Positions 34,428 to 45,771 are shown, numbered from the stretch's first letter. The stretch is DNA of 64,000 nt from Zea mays (GCF_902167145.1 NC_050101.1:116837789-116901788), one strand, 5' to 3'. Notes: a model not told the origin generated them from the sequence alone. Made by a program: numbers and translations.

Positions 34428-36059
34428 GAAGTACAAATCGTACCTCCCCCACCCCCACCTCCACACCAGCAACAACAAAACATCCCCCACCCCCACACCC
34501 CAAAACAAGAAGACTTCGCCGATCAGCCGTATCGCGGAGTCATTCATATGATCACTGGGGGGTCCAGCACCGACTTCGACACAAAGCGACAGAAGCGGGA
34601 CCACTACCGCAGCATCAACCACGTCGCCATCACCGGTCCAGTCGTGCAGACGAAGTGGTCCCATGTACCGCTAACCTTCGACGTCCGAGACGTCGACCTG
34701 CGCAGCGCCCCCCACATCGACGCCATGGTTATCAACTGCAGCGTGGCAGGCTGGGACATGCACAAAGTCCTAGTCGACAATGGCAGTCAAGCAGACATCA
34801 TTTTCCTCCATGCCTTCGACCGCATGGGCATAAGCCACAGCCTGCTCAAGCCTTCGGACAACCCGTTGTATGGCTTCGGCGGCAAGGGCACTTTTCCTGT
34901 CGGCAAAATAGAATTGCCTCTCTCCTTCGGTGTAGCACCCAATGCCCAAAGTGAGCAAATAACCTTTGATATCGTCGACATGGTGTATCCGTACAACGCC
35001 ATCATGGGCCGGGGCTCCATCAACAAGTTTGAGGCAGCCATTCACGGACTGTACCTGTGCATGAAGATACCAGGTCCGTTAGGCGCCATCACGGTCTACG
35101 GCAATCAGCAGACTGCGTGCAACATAGAGCGGGACTTTGTCCCCGGGCAAAGAAATGTGCACTGCCTCACGGCCCAGCGCGAGGTCCCTGCACCCGCCAG
35201 CCAAACCGACAAAGAGCACGACAAGGCACAGCTGCAGAGCAACGATGGGACCAAGACTGTTCCCCTCGATCAGGCCACGCCCAAGCAGACAGTCACCATC
35301 AGCGAAGACCTCACTTCGCATGACGAGGAGAAACTCCTATGCTGCTTGTCCAAGAACAAAGACGTCTTCGCCTGGTCCGCCCTCGACCTGGTCGGGGTCA
35401 GCCGATCCATAATTGAGCACAGCTTGGAAATCGACCCTTCGGTGAGACTGAAAAAACAGCGGCTCCGCAAAATGTCCGACGAGAAGACAGAAGCCGCCAA
35501 GGCCGAGGTACATCGCCTCCTGGAAGCCAAATTTATCGAGCCAGTGGCTTACCCCACGTGGCTCTCCAACGTTGTGATGGTGCAGAAAAAGAGCGGCAAG
35601 TGGCGAATGTGCATCGACTTCACCAGTCTCAACAAGGCCTGCCCAAAGGACAATTTCCCGCTGCCTCGGATCGACAAAATAGTCGATAGCGCGGCCGGGT
35701 GCGAAGTCATGTCTCTCCTCGACTGCTTCTCCGGTTACCATCAAATATATATGAAGGAGGAAGACAAGGCCAGCACCAGCTTCATAACACCCTTCGACAC
35801 ATATTGCTTCATCAGAATGCCGGAGGGACTCAAGAACGCCGGGTCCACTTTCTCCCGGCTTACCAAAACAGTGCTCGAGGGGCAAGTCGGCAGAAATATA
35901 TTCACATATGTGGATGACATCGTCGTCGCCAGCAGGAGCAAGGAGGACCATCTTGCTGACCTCGCCGAGACATTCGCGAACATGCGGGACGCACGACTTC
36001 GCCTGAACCCCGAAAAGTGCGTCTTCGGCATTCGCCAGGGGAAAATATTGGGCTACTAG
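34428..36059 (+). pseudogene. pol: element D: protease and reverse transcriptase
   Basis: In the same frame as gag. The aspartic protease motif is VDNGSQADIIF (about 34774-34806), in the DNGS form common in the Tat lineage. The RT spans about 35430-36050, with RMCIDFTSLNKACP, LLDCFSGYHQI, the PEGLKNAGSTF motif and catalytic YVDD at 35907-35918. A TAG at 36057-36059 ends the frame in the RT, and the same frame continues immediately after it. Function: maturation of Gag-Pol and cDNA synthesis. Confidence 0.92.
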
Positions 36060-38063
36060 GTATCACACCGCGGCATCGAGGCCAACCCAACCAAAATCCA
36101 GGCCATCATCAACATGACGCCCCCGCAGTCAGCCAGAGACGTCCAGCGCCTAACGGGCAGATTGGCCGCCCTCAACAGATTCATCTCCAAATCCGCTGAG
36201 CGAAGTCTCCCCTTCCTCAAAACACTCCGCGGCGCAAAAGACTTCGCTTGGGGACCAGAGCAGGCGGCGGCCTTCGCCTCACTGAAACAGTACCTGTTGG
36301 AATTGGCGGTTCTCACAAGCCCCGACTCTTCGCTACCCCTGTTGCTTTACATTGCGGCTTCGCCGCACGCGGTCAGCGCGGCACTGGTTCAGGAGCAGAC
36401 AGTAGAGGGCGTGATCAGACAGTGCCCAGTTTATTACGTCTCCGAAGTGCTCACACCGTCAAAATGTAACATGACGGAACTCGAAAAGATTGCCTATGCA
36501 GTTGTTATGTCTTCGCGCAAATTGCGCCACTACTTTGAAGCATTCAAGGTCCACGTCACCTCAGATAGGGGACTCGGCAAATTATTCAGAAACCCGGAGG
36601 CATCGGTACGGATCGCCAAATGGGCGGCCGAACTCTCCGGCTACCACACCACTTTCGAGCCCAGGACAGCGATCAAGTCACAAGTTCTAGTAGACTTCGT
36701 CGTCGACTGGACCGGGCCAATAACACAGCCGGACCTGTCCGCAGAGAAGGTTTGGACAATCCACTGCGACGGCGCATGGTGCCATGCGGGGGCAGGCGCT
36801 GCTGCAGTCATCACCTCACCCGCCGGGGTCAAGCACAGATACGCGGCACGCTTAAGCTTCGCTCTAGAATCTGACAGATGCACAAACAACATAGCAGAAT
36901 ACGAAGCTGTCATCCTCAGCCTCCGCAAACTAAGAGCCCTTGGTGTCACCACCTGCATTATCAGAACAGACTCCAAGGTAGTCGCCGGCCAAGTCGAGAA
37001 AGACTATGCAGCAAAGGACCCCGCACTTATGCAATACCTCGCGACCATCCGAAGTCTCGAGAGACAATTCAAGGGATTCACCTTGCAGCATGTGGACCAG
37101 GCCAAGAATGAAGAAGCCGACGCATTGGCCAAGGCTGCCGCCAGAGGCGAGTCCCTGCCCTCCGACGTGTTCTACCATGTTATCAGCACGCCAGCCGTCT
37201 GGAGCCCCGAAGGGCTCCAAATAACCAATGACAGCGAGGGCCACCGCATAGTCAACCTTATTATGACCGAAGACTGGCGGGCACCAATAACCCTGTTCCT
37301 ACAGGGGTACTACCACCCAACCGACATCAACGAGGCCAAGCGCCTCAAACATCGAAGCCGGGACTTCGCACTGATTGAGGGCCAGCTCTACAAGAAGGGG
37401 GTAAGTCAGCCAATGCTTAAATGTGTCACCGAAACCGAAGGCGTCCAAATCCTGCGCGAAGTCCACAGTGGTACTTGCGGCTCTCACGTAGGGCCAAGGG
37501 CCCTAGCCGCAAAGGTGATCCGCCAAGGTTTCTACTGGCCCACAATGATCTGTGCCGCAAATCGGGTCACAAGGTCCTGCGAAGCCTGCCAGAAGTTTTC
37601 TCCTCGATCAGGCAGCCCTTCGCAATTCACAAAACTGATCGCCCACACATGGCCTCTCCAGCGCTGGGGCCTGGACATCGTCGGGCCCCTGCCCACGGCT
37701 CAGGGGAACCTCAAGTTCACCTTCGTCGCTGTCGAGTATTTTACCAAATGGATCGAGGCGAGGGCTGTTTCCATAGTAACATCAAAGACTGCACATAAAT
37801 TCTTTTGGCAAAACATTGTTTGCCGCTTCGGAGTACCGTCTGAACTCATAGTTGACAACGACAAGCAGTTTGACAGCCAAGACTTCAAGGATTTCTGCTT
37901 CTCCATTGGCACCAAGCTTGCCTTCGCCTCAGTATATCACCCACAGTCCAACGGAGTTGTGGAACGCGCCAATGGAAAAATTTTCACAGCTGTCAAGAAG
38001 ATGCTCCTCGACGAAAAAAGGGCAGGTGGCCCGATTTGTTACCTGAAGCGGTCTGGGCGCTAA
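36060..38063 (+). pseudogene. pol: element D: RT end, two RNase H domains, integrase core
   Basis: Begins with the RT thumb (RLTGRLAALNRFISKSAER). The first RNase H (about 36330-36700) has LYIAAS where active relatives have an aspartate, so it looks catalytically dead and may serve as a connection domain. The second RNase H (about 36750-37150) keeps all four acidic residues: CDGAW, AEYEA, RTDSK and EADALAK. Integrase follows, with an HHCC finger (HSGTCGSH ... CEACQ), then D (LDIVGP, about 37674), D (VDNDKQF, about 37851) and E (VVERANG, about 37960). A frameshift near the a-run at 38014-38022 ends the frame; the integrase C-terminus resumes in frame 2. Confidence 0.92.
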
Positions 38064-38497
38064 ACACGACTGAGTGCAGGGCGACCGGGTTCACCCCTTT
38101 CCGCCTTCTATATGGATCGGAGGCCATGACCCCACAAGAAATAAAACATGGGTCCCCGCGAACAATTTCGTCAGCTGTCCCCGACGTGGACGAACCCACT
38201 TCGAAGGATCTTATCGACGGAGACCACGTCTTCGCTCTACAGGCTCTAAATAAATACCAAGCCCAGACAAAAGCATGGCGCGACCACGCAGTCATCCCGA
38301 GGGAATTCAGCGAAGGGGACCTCGTACTCGTCCAAACAGCTCGGACAGAGTCCAGGGGCAAGCTGGAGCCCAAGTGGGAGGGCCCTTTCATTGTCAAGAC
38401 AAAGGCATCCCCTAGCGCATACAGGCTCGCAACGCCAAACGGCGAAGACTTGGAGCATTCCTGGAACATCGACAATCTCCGCAAATTTTTTGTTTGA
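38036..38497 (+). pseudogene. pol: element D: integrase C-terminal region
   Basis: Continues Pol after the frameshift. It contains AVWALNTTECRATGFTPFRLLYG, conserved at the end of the integrase core in plant Tat elements, then a GPF module (KWEGPFIVK), and ends SWNIDNLRKFFV with TGA at 38495-38497. There is no chromodomain, which separates D from A, B and C. Confidence 0.9.
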
Positions 38498-38727
38498 CTC
38501 ATCAGGGCCAGCTCGCCCTTGTAATTCGCAAAAACAATTTTATTCTGGCCCGCACTCTTTTCCTCCCGGGGGGTGAGGTTTTTAACGAGGCGGAGTCATG
38601 TAATATACAAGTGAAAAATCCCCCGCAAAAATCTACGTCGAAAAAAGACCGCGCCGACGGTCTTCGACATTCGACCAATACAAAGTCACCGCGAGGCCCA
38701 GCGCTAGCTACCCTCGCGTGCGACACT
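38498..38727 (+). other. D spacer between pol and the tandem repeats
   Basis: Non-coding. It includes a purine/pyrimidine-asymmetric stretch (ttttcctcccggggggtgagg, about 38560-38580). No gene is seen. Confidence 0.6.
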
Positions 38728-39336
38728 CCGTGCAAAAGTTGCCTAAGGGTGCAGCCGGACTAGCACAACAAGTGCGAAAAATCGAAGTCTTCCTCAAAAA
38801 GACTATCCGTGCAAAAGTCGCCTAAGGGTGCAGCCGGATTAGCACAACAAGTGCGAAAAATCGAAGTCTTCCTCAAAAAGACTATCCGTGCAAAAGTCGC
38901 CTAAGGGTGCAGCCGGATTAGCACAACAAGTGCGAAAAATCGAAGTCTTCCTCAAAAAAGACTATCCGTGCAAAAGTCGCCTAAGGGTGCAGCCGGATTA
39001 GCACAACAAGTGTGAAAAATCGAAGTCTTCCTCAAAAAAGACTATCCGTGCAAAAGTCGCCTTAGGGTGCAGCCGGATTGGCACAACAAGTGCGAAAAAT
39101 CGAAGTCTCCGTGCAGAAGTCGCCTAAGGGTGCAGTCGGACCAGCACAACGAGTGCGAAAACTCGAAGTCCTCCTCAACAAAGACTATCCGTGCAAAAGT
39201 CGCCTAAGGCTGCAGCCGGACTAGCACAACAAGCGCGGAAAATCGAAGTCTTCCGCGAAGAGTATCCGTGCAAAAGTCGCCTAAGGGTGCAGCCGGACCA
39301 AGCACAACAAGTGCGAAAATAACTACACCAAACTGT
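38728..39336. repeat. tandem repeat array, 79-80-bp unit, about 7.5 copies
   Basis: Units start with ccgtgcaaaag at 38728, 38807, 38886, 38966, 39046, 39109, 39189 and 39266, so spacings are 79, 79, 80, 80, 63, 80 and 77. Each contains cgcctaagggtgcagccgga, agcacaacaagtgcgaaaa and cgaagtcttcctc. The fifth unit has an internal deletion, and the last is degenerate past 39310. Array units in the 3' region of Tat-lineage elements are known and can seed satellites. Confidence 0.93.
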
Positions 39337-39486
39337 CCGCGCAAAGACCGACTACATGCGCACCAGACCGACATAACAAATACATCAGACCAAGTGCGCA
39401 ATGCCTTCGTAAGCATAGCCAAATGTGCGAAGGCACACAACCTCATCATACAAGCCATTACATATGTACAACGAGGGCATCACACT
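39337..39486 (+). other. D region between the repeat array and the antisense gene
   Basis: Non-coding sequence downstream of both convergent units (pol from the left, antisense gene from the right). Transcript ends for one or both may lie here, but I see no clear polyadenylation signal to place. Confidence 0.5.
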
Positions 39487-39939
39487 TTACATCGGCTCAA
39501 CCTTCGGAAGAATTCCCATCTCCCTATAGTTAAATAGCATTATCCTCAGCTCCTCACCCGCAAAAAGACTTCGCAGCTCCCCCTCACCTACACTCGCAAT
39601 GGCCGGCAAGGACAACAGTTCCTGCCTGCTAGCCCTGCCCACACGAAGCCGACCGCCGTCCACCTCACTCACTCTACGCTTCGCAACCGCCCTTCGCCGC
39701 CTACGCCCCGCACTTGGACCAGGCACAACTTCAGCGTCCACAGCCGCTGCCACATCCAAGGCCGCAAAGTAGTCCAAGTCCTCATCCGACAACTCTTCAG
39801 TCCACTCAACCGAACTCCCAGAGTCACCCAAATCAGAAAACTTAGACGCAGATTCATCCGATTCATTCCCATCATCCACGGTCGAAGCCGCCAAAAAATT
39901 AGCAGTAGCGGTTGCGTGCGCAGGCCCAAAATCTTGAAC
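39487..39939 (-). pseudogene. antisense gene exon 5: acidic/basic C-terminus
   Basis: 150 codons plus TAA at 39487-39489. It starts after a CAG acceptor at 39940. A serine/aspartate/glutamate-rich stretch (about 39760-39870) is followed by a basic cluster that could act as a nuclear localisation signal, which is inference only. Confidence 0.8.
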
Positions 39940-40340
39940 CTGCGCAGCAACCAAGGTTCAGCAACATATACAAAATTCCCTAACTACCCACACCCACTAA
40001 GCCACCTGCGAAGACCCAGCCATCGCGGGATCCTCCGCCGCCGACTCCGCCGCAATCTTCACAGGATCCTCAGCCCTCGGCGCAGCAGTTGGCGACGAGC
40101 CACCGCCGGCCGCAGGGGCTGCGGGGGCATCAGGGGCGCCTTCGACGGTTTCTAGGGGCGGCGCCGGGGCGACTTCGGACACAGCCGCCACCGGGTTCGA
40201 CTCCGAATCAGGCTGCACGCTGTTCAAAGCCCCGAAGTCCTCCACTTTCTCGTTACGTGCCGCCTGAGACACAGCACACAGATTCATCAAGCCCACATAT
40301 AACCCACATTCAGCAACACTAAACGAGAGTCAAACATTAC

Positions 40341-41087
40341 CTGACCCCTCGTCGTGTCGGACCGCTCCCTGACCACCTCCCGACCGTGGGGACCCCACAT
40401 CCGGTTGAAGAGGGCTCCCGCGGATTCCTTCACCACAGGGTCCTCAACCTTGTAAATCTCGCGCTCGAAATCCTCATCAGATTGGTCGAAGACCTCATAG
40501 TGTCGGCACCCTTCACGGGACAGCGCGTTCATCGCCCCTTCACAGGTGACCAGGGAGGCATAGGACATAAAGCCCTCCACAATGGTGGGGAGCGCCAGAA
40601 ACTCCTCCTGCAGCCACTCGAGGTTGCGAAGTCCGGGCTCTTGATCTGGCACTTCGAAGTCAGCGGTCCGCGCGCCTAGCTCGTGGTACGAGTCCATAAG
40701 CTGTTTGCGCGTCCGCTCAGCCTCCGTGCGTGTCGAGGCCTCGGCCCTCTCCACACGGGTCTGCAGAGCGTTGAACCGCTCCTCCCATTCCTCGGCGCGC
40801 TGTCTGGCAAGGCTACCCTCCACCCGCGCCAAATTGGCCTCCGCCTGCGCAGACTGCGCCTTGGCGAAGGCCTCATTAGCCTCCCTTCTCTCCTCTGCCA
40901 GTTGGCGCCGGAGGTCAGTCCTCTCGCCCTCCAGCGCGGCCACCTTCTCCGCCAGCTTGCGACACTTGCTGTCGGCGGCCGACTTTTCCCGGACGGTGTC
41001 AGCATGTTGCGCCCGAAGTCTCTCGACTTTGGCAGACACAACCGCCGTAAGGGCCCCCGACGCCACGCGGTCAGCGAAGTCAGCCGC
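40341..41087 (-). pseudogene. antisense gene exon 3: coiled-coil segment
   Basis: 249 codons, open throughout, with alanine-, arginine- and glutamate-rich heptads (about 40690-41040: VERLRAQHADTVREK, LRRQLAEERREANEA). It suggests oligomerisation. The exon is bounded by TAG|G at 41088 and CAG|GTAATG at 40340. Confidence 0.85.
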
Positions 41088-43074
41088 CTACAAGACACAC
41101 ATAAGACCACAATCCCAACGAAACTGGTAAAAGCCGAAGTCTAGCTCAACTTACCTGACTTAAAGCCTCCTTCAGCCGGCGGGACACAGCGCCCGCCTCG
41201 TCCTTGACGGCAGTGAGTGCCGGAATCTCGCCACCGGCGCTGACAACCTTACCCCTCGCCCCAGGCACCACGGCAGCCGCCGCGGTCGCCACCGCAGGCG
41301 GAACAACAACAAGTTGCCCCTCGACCGGCCCTGCAACGTACCAACAGTTAAGAAAAAAAACTCGGGCTATCGACTTACCAACGAGATAATCCTCCACTCT
41401 AATATCGGTGGCGAAGTTAGCAACGCGCTTGCCCGGCGGAGGTAATTCTTGGGCCTTCGCGACTCCGGCCGGGACAGACTTGGTTCCGCCGGCGGCGGCC
41501 GCCTTCACAGCCTCCGGCACCCTGCTAGACCCAGGGGCGGCCGACTTCGCCGCCAGCATCGGCTGGCTGCCGCCGGGGGCAGCAGCCTTCGCAGTCCCCC
41601 GCGACCTCTTCGGCCTAGCCTCAGGCAGCCTGACGACCGCCTGGCGCTTCTGCGCAGCTCCTTGACGGTCCTTGTCCATCACTACCGACACAACAGCAGC
41701 AATATTCCATCCATAAGGAAAAACTCTCCAGTCACGAACCATGCGAGATGTAAAAAAGTCTTCGCCGGCCGCGCGGGGGATAGGAACATTCTTAGGCCAC
41801 CAACCCCCGGTAACCTTCAGCATCCGCGCCGAAGACTCCTGGAGCTCGGGCGAAGACATCCTTCCCCCGGGGGCCACGCATGTCCTCATCAATTCCCTAG
41901 CAAAACCATCGGAAACCCCCAGTCCTCCTGTAGTAGTTCCTAGCTTCCTCTTCTTAGAGGATGGGGCGGCCGCCAGCGCGGGGTCGTCTCCAGCCTCTAC
42001 CGCCGATTTCTTCCCGCGACGATCCACATCGTCTTGCCCAGGATAACTGCCATACGGCAGACGGTTTAACTCGAAGACCCTGTTCAAGCGATCATTGCAC
42101 CCGCGTATATCCCAGCTACGCTGGCCCTCCGTCTTCGGCACGTACCAGCCAACAATCCGCACCGCCCCATCCTCCGCCTCACGCACGAATGCGGCGGGAT
42201 CGCGGCTATGCAAATCCAGTGCGAAGGCGGGACTTCACACCAGCATCCCACCACGGGAAGGCATCTGGCGAGGGCATACTTCACCCAGCGCCTAGCCATG
42301 CGCCAAAGGCCACACCCCATAGGCCACAAACTCCTCAACCAAATCGCGCCCACTACTCAGGCCGGCCGCGCACCGCAGGGCCCTTTCGTCCGCATCCTCC
42401 TCTGCCACTTCAAACTGCGGGTATGCAGAGTAATAATGCGAGCACATCTTAGCCACGGGGAGCCCCAGATGGTCTTCGACTGTGCCCTCTGCAACGTAGA
42501 ACCAAAACTCATGCCAGTTGCCCCATTTATTGCGGGCGCAAGGAACCAACTCAACTACCTCCATCGAGGTCTTGCCGGTCTTCGGCGTAAATGTACAGGA
42601 CCCAAACTGAGCAACCTTATTTCCGATCATCCTTTTCTGCCAGTGCAGGCAATAGTACTTCGCGAAGACTTCGACCGATGGCTGCCCACCGTACAAAGTC
42701 GTCGCCCAGACATATTTTGACAGGGCCACCATGACATTCGACGTCAGCTAGTGGACCTGGACGTTGAATCTGTGCAGGACCTCTCCCACGAACCGATGCG
42801 CAGGCAGGCGAAGGCCAGCGGCGAAGAATGCCTCGAAGACAACCAACTCGCCCTCTGGCTTGGGGACCTCCTCCGCCCCCGGGACACGAGCGACTCCGCC
42901 GCCAAAATAACCCAGCCGCTGCATGTCTTGCACGCGAACCGAGGACATCCGCGATGCGCCGAAATCCACCGTGTCGCCGGTGCGCAACTCCTCCGCCGCC
43001 ACAGTACTCAGCGTCTCCTCAGACGACGTGTCGGCCGGCGGCGTAGTGGCAGCAGAAGAAGAAGAGGTCGACAT

Positions 43075-43402
43075 CGCTACGTACGGTCGGCGGTGGCGGG
43101 CGGTCTGCTTCACGCGGGCCAGATCTCCGACGAACACGAGCAAGGAGGGCAGACGAGCAGCGAGAGGTTTGAGAAGGCGGTTAGGGTTTTCGTGGAGCGC
43201 GAAAAGATAAAGTTCAAAACGCGCCGCCCCCCGTCCCCTTTTTATACACAGGGCGCGACGCTTCGGGAAACCCACAATCCAACAGTACGACGTCAATCAA
43301 CGGTCATGTCAAAAACCCCCGCGGAACCACTTCGAGCGAGGGCAGCGTCTCCGCCATCTAGCGACGTCTTCGGCACCAGATGACTTAGTCGAACTGGTCC
43401 CT
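43075..43402 (-). other. antisense-gene leader, promoter and upstream region
   Basis: Between the antisense ATG and the D polypurine tract. Contains the TATA box; no further ORF with family resemblance. The in-frame extension upstream of 43074 to 43296 is taken as untranslated because it crosses the TATA box. Confidence 0.6.
43239..43246 (-). promoter_or_regulatory. TATA box of the antisense gene
   Basis: Minus-strand tataaaaa, in tgtataaaaagggg, lies 165 bases upstream of the antisense ATG at 43074. Transcription should start about 30 bases downstream, near 43210, giving a leader of about 135 bases. The promoter is inside the element, about 170 bases from the 3' LTR and independent of it. 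Confidence 0.7.
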
Positions 43403-43413
43403 CGGAGGGCAAA
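43403..43413 (+). other. polypurine tract, element D
   Basis: cggagggcaaa immediately before the 3' LTR. Short and interrupted, but correctly placed. Confidence 0.65.
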
Positions 43414-43890
43414 TGTTGGGGCGAAGGCGAAGACGCCACCCTTCGCTCGAGGCCTTCGCCGTCCTCGCTGCACCAACGGAGACAAGACAACGGGCAGACT
43501 TACCCTTCACCTCATACGCCACTAGACGAAGACCTGTGACGAGGTCGTCTCATCTTGCGACCCCATCCAGAATGGAGGCCCACGTGTGGTCCGGCCCATT
43601 GTAACAGGCCCTGCGTGGCCGTTGTGCGTTACGGGCCTAATTTGGAAAGGCCTCCCTGTAATTACAGTCTATAACCCCGCTTTATGGGAATATTCTAGGG
43701 ATAACCTGGGTGTCTGAGGGCACATGCGTCCTTAACACACGACGCTGGGCACTCAGATACCTATAAATACCCCCGCAAAGTGCCCTTGAGAGGCTAGGTT
43801 AACAGAGCTATTGCCATCTCGTGCGAAAACCCTGTTTACGTTGCTACACCCCCCGTTGGATCAACTTGCACCAGTGAGCAAGTTCCAATA
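43414..43890 (+). repeat. element D 3' LTR
   Basis: 477 bp. It ends in aagttccaata, a C-to-T change of the terminal CA, followed by the TSD gatag. Compared with the 5' LTR I count about 14 substitutions and one c-run length change. Confidence 0.94.
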
Positions 43891-44643
43891 GATAGTAACC
43901 TCATTAAGGGGTCTTTAATCCACGCACATCCGTAGGGTTTGATCCTTCTTCTTAACAAAGATGGCTGGATAGCCCCATGGTGATGAGCTTGGCCGAATGA
44001 ATCCCTTCTCCAGTAGATCTTGTAATTGGGTCTTGAGCTCTGCCAGTTCATTTGGAGGCATTCGGTACAACCTTCTAGAAATAGGAGCCGTACCGGGCTT
44101 CAACTCAATCACAAATTCTACATCTCTTTCTGGAGGCAATCCAGGCAAATCTTCTGGAAAAACGTCTGGGAACTCACATACTACCGGAATATCTTGGATC
44201 TCCGATATGATAGCTTCATATACTCTGCCAAATGGTTTAGCTGGAATGGCTATGGGGATGGTCAAGAGAACCTCTTCTTGGCCATAACTCAATCTGATAG
44301 TTCTCAATTCAGTATTGAGGATAGCTTTATGTTGGGCCAACCAATTCATGCCCAGAATTACATCTATGTCTTGGCCTTTCTGAACAATCATATTAGTAGG
44401 AAAGTCCCGTCCAGCCAATGTTACGGGCACTTGGTAAACCACTTCTTTAGTAAATATTTGTCCCCCAGGCGAATGAATTTTAAACACTTCCCTTGATTCA
44501 TGGTATGGAATGCAATGTTGCTCCACAAATTTCTTGCTTATGAACGTATGCGAAGCACCAGAATCAAAAAGAATAATTGCAGGGTGATTGGCCACTAGAA
44601 ACGTACCCATTATAACCGGTTCGCCGTCCGGTGTTGTGGCCAC
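43891..44643 (-). pseudogene. pol: element C: protease and start of reverse transcriptase
   Basis: On the minus strand this carries the aspartic protease motif [10 protein letters not shown] (about 44555-44585), [10 protein letters not shown], then the RT entry ([20 protein letters not shown]) and RMCVD. A TAA at about 43910-43912 follows where relatives have tyrosine, one of the few stops not explained by a C-to-T change. The RT is cut at 43891 by element D and continues at 32352. Same frame as gag upstream. Confidence 0.92.
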
Positions 44644-44763
44644 TTGAGTATAATAAATTCATCCCATTTTCTTTGTATTCTTGCCCGCGGTATTGTTTGC
44701 CGCGTTTCCCTTTCCTTGAGCGAAATTCCTAGAACTCTACTGATTGCTTGATCGATTCTGCTT

Positions 44764-45771
44764 CTAATATGGATAGTCCTTGATAAAGTGTCCGGACTTT
44801 CCACAGTTGAAACAGCCAGTTGAAGAGCTTGGGGGGGGGGGCAGGGAAACGAGTGCCTGGGGCACCTGGCTAATTTGTTGGAGTGGGGCAGTGGCGGGGC
44901 GAATGAAGACCAGTTGCTTGAAAGGGTAGGGGGGTGGACGTGGGGAAGAGCGATTCAGATTGAAAGGTCGGATTACCAACCTTTGTCTTTTCTCAGACCC
45001 CTGACTGGGCCTGTCGCCTCTGTAACCCTTGGATTTTCCGGAGCCTGCATATTTAGCCTCGACTGCCAGTGCAGTACTGACAGCCCTTCTGTAGGAAAGA
45101 TCAATGCAGGTGGCCATCTTCCTTTGCATTCGATCATTAAGACCTCTCATGAAACAATTCCTCTTCTTTAAATCCGTGTTGACTTGATCGATAGCATATT
45201 GGGATAAGTGGTTGAATTTATTGAGATACTGGGTGGCAGTATCCCCACCTTGTTTCAGCTTCATAAACTCCTCCTGCTTCATGTGGAGCACCCCTTCAGC
45301 TATATAGTGCTCACAGAAAGCCAACTTGAACTCATCCCAAGTTATTTGATGACCAGCCGGTTGAATGGCTACAAAATTTCCCCACCAGGTGCTGGCAGGG
45401 CCACGCAATTGTTATGCTGCGAATAGGGGCTTTTGAATCTCCATACATCGGAGAAGCCTGAACTTCTGCTCGATAACGCGGATCCATTCATCCGCTTCCA
45501 GAAGATCTTCTGCCTTGACAAATAATGGAGGGCGTGTCTCTGAGAAATCCAGGTATGATGTTTCACGGGGTCCTTGCGGATACGCCTGCCTGCCTTGTTG
45601 CTGCATTTGTTGCCATGCCATCTCCCGTAGAAAGCGGGTGTTGTCGGCCGTAGCGTTAACCAAGGCAGCGATAGCCTCGGCTAACGTTGGAGGGACTGGG
45701 GGTGGGTTCGGAGTTGCTTCCCTCCCACTGGAGGTCCCTGCTCCATCCTGTGAACGAGCCTTGGAAGGCAT
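44764..45771 (-). pseudogene. gag: element C: Gag
   Basis: ATG at 45771 (MPSKARSQDGAGTSS). The Gag domain runs from about 45580 to 45000, with LRGPASTWWGNFV, EEFMKLKQGGDTATQYL and CFMRGLNDRMQ. The nucleocapsid knuckle reads CFNCGKSGHFIKDYPY, so the final cysteine of CCHC is tyrosine (TGT/TGC to TAT/TAC, a G-to-A change). An in-frame TAA at 45412 and a TAG at 44764 interrupt it, with further stops near 44735 and 44662 before protease. Confidence 0.9.

Larger units (their letters stand above)
39487..43074 (-). pseudogene. element D antisense gene: multi-exon 'putative gypsy-type transposon' (PF04195-like) protein
   Basis: Five exons on the minus strand: 43074-41379, 41330-41155, 41087-40341, 40263-40006 and 39939-39487. 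Every intron is GT-AG: 41331-41378 (48 bp, doubtful, also readable through), 41088-41154, 40264-40340 and 39940-40005. The last three are phase 0 and keep one frame of about 1110 codons. The N-terminal part (about 42970-42280: VFEAFFAAGLRLPAHRFVGEVLHRF, FWFYVAEG) resembles the plant family annotated as putative gypsy type transposon, of unknown function. Exon 3 encodes a long coiled coil, exon 4 a proline/alanine-rich stretch, exon 5 an acidic segment then a basic RRRRR cluster. Stops at 42748 (TAG), 42292 (TAG) and about 42235 (TGA) inactivate exon 1. Confidence 0.85.
32353..43890 (+). mobile_element. element D: Tat-lineage Ty3/gypsy retrotransposon with antisense gene
   Basis: An 11.5-kb element bounded by 478/477-bp LTRs (32353-32830, 43414-43890) and the 5-bp TSD gatag (32348-32352, 43891-43895), inside the RT gene of element C. 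Order on the plus strand: LTR, PBS, gag, protease, RT, degenerate RNase H, archaeal-type second RNase H, integrase, tandem repeats, antisense gene, PPT, LTR. Dual RNase H and an extra gene downstream of pol are hallmarks of the Tat lineage (for example maize Grande). There is no chromodomain. By eye the LTRs differ at about 14 of 477 positions, and the coding frame holds several stops and one frameshift. Confidence 0.95.

Noticed and set aside
33181..35951. Minus-strand ORFs opposite D gag and RT
   Set aside because: Shadows of the GC-rich sense frame, which has clear protease and RT motifs.
41331..41378. 48-bp intron in the antisense gene
   Set aside because: Kept only as doubtful: it has GT-AG ends but is short for a plant intron and is a multiple of three without a stop, so it may be exon.
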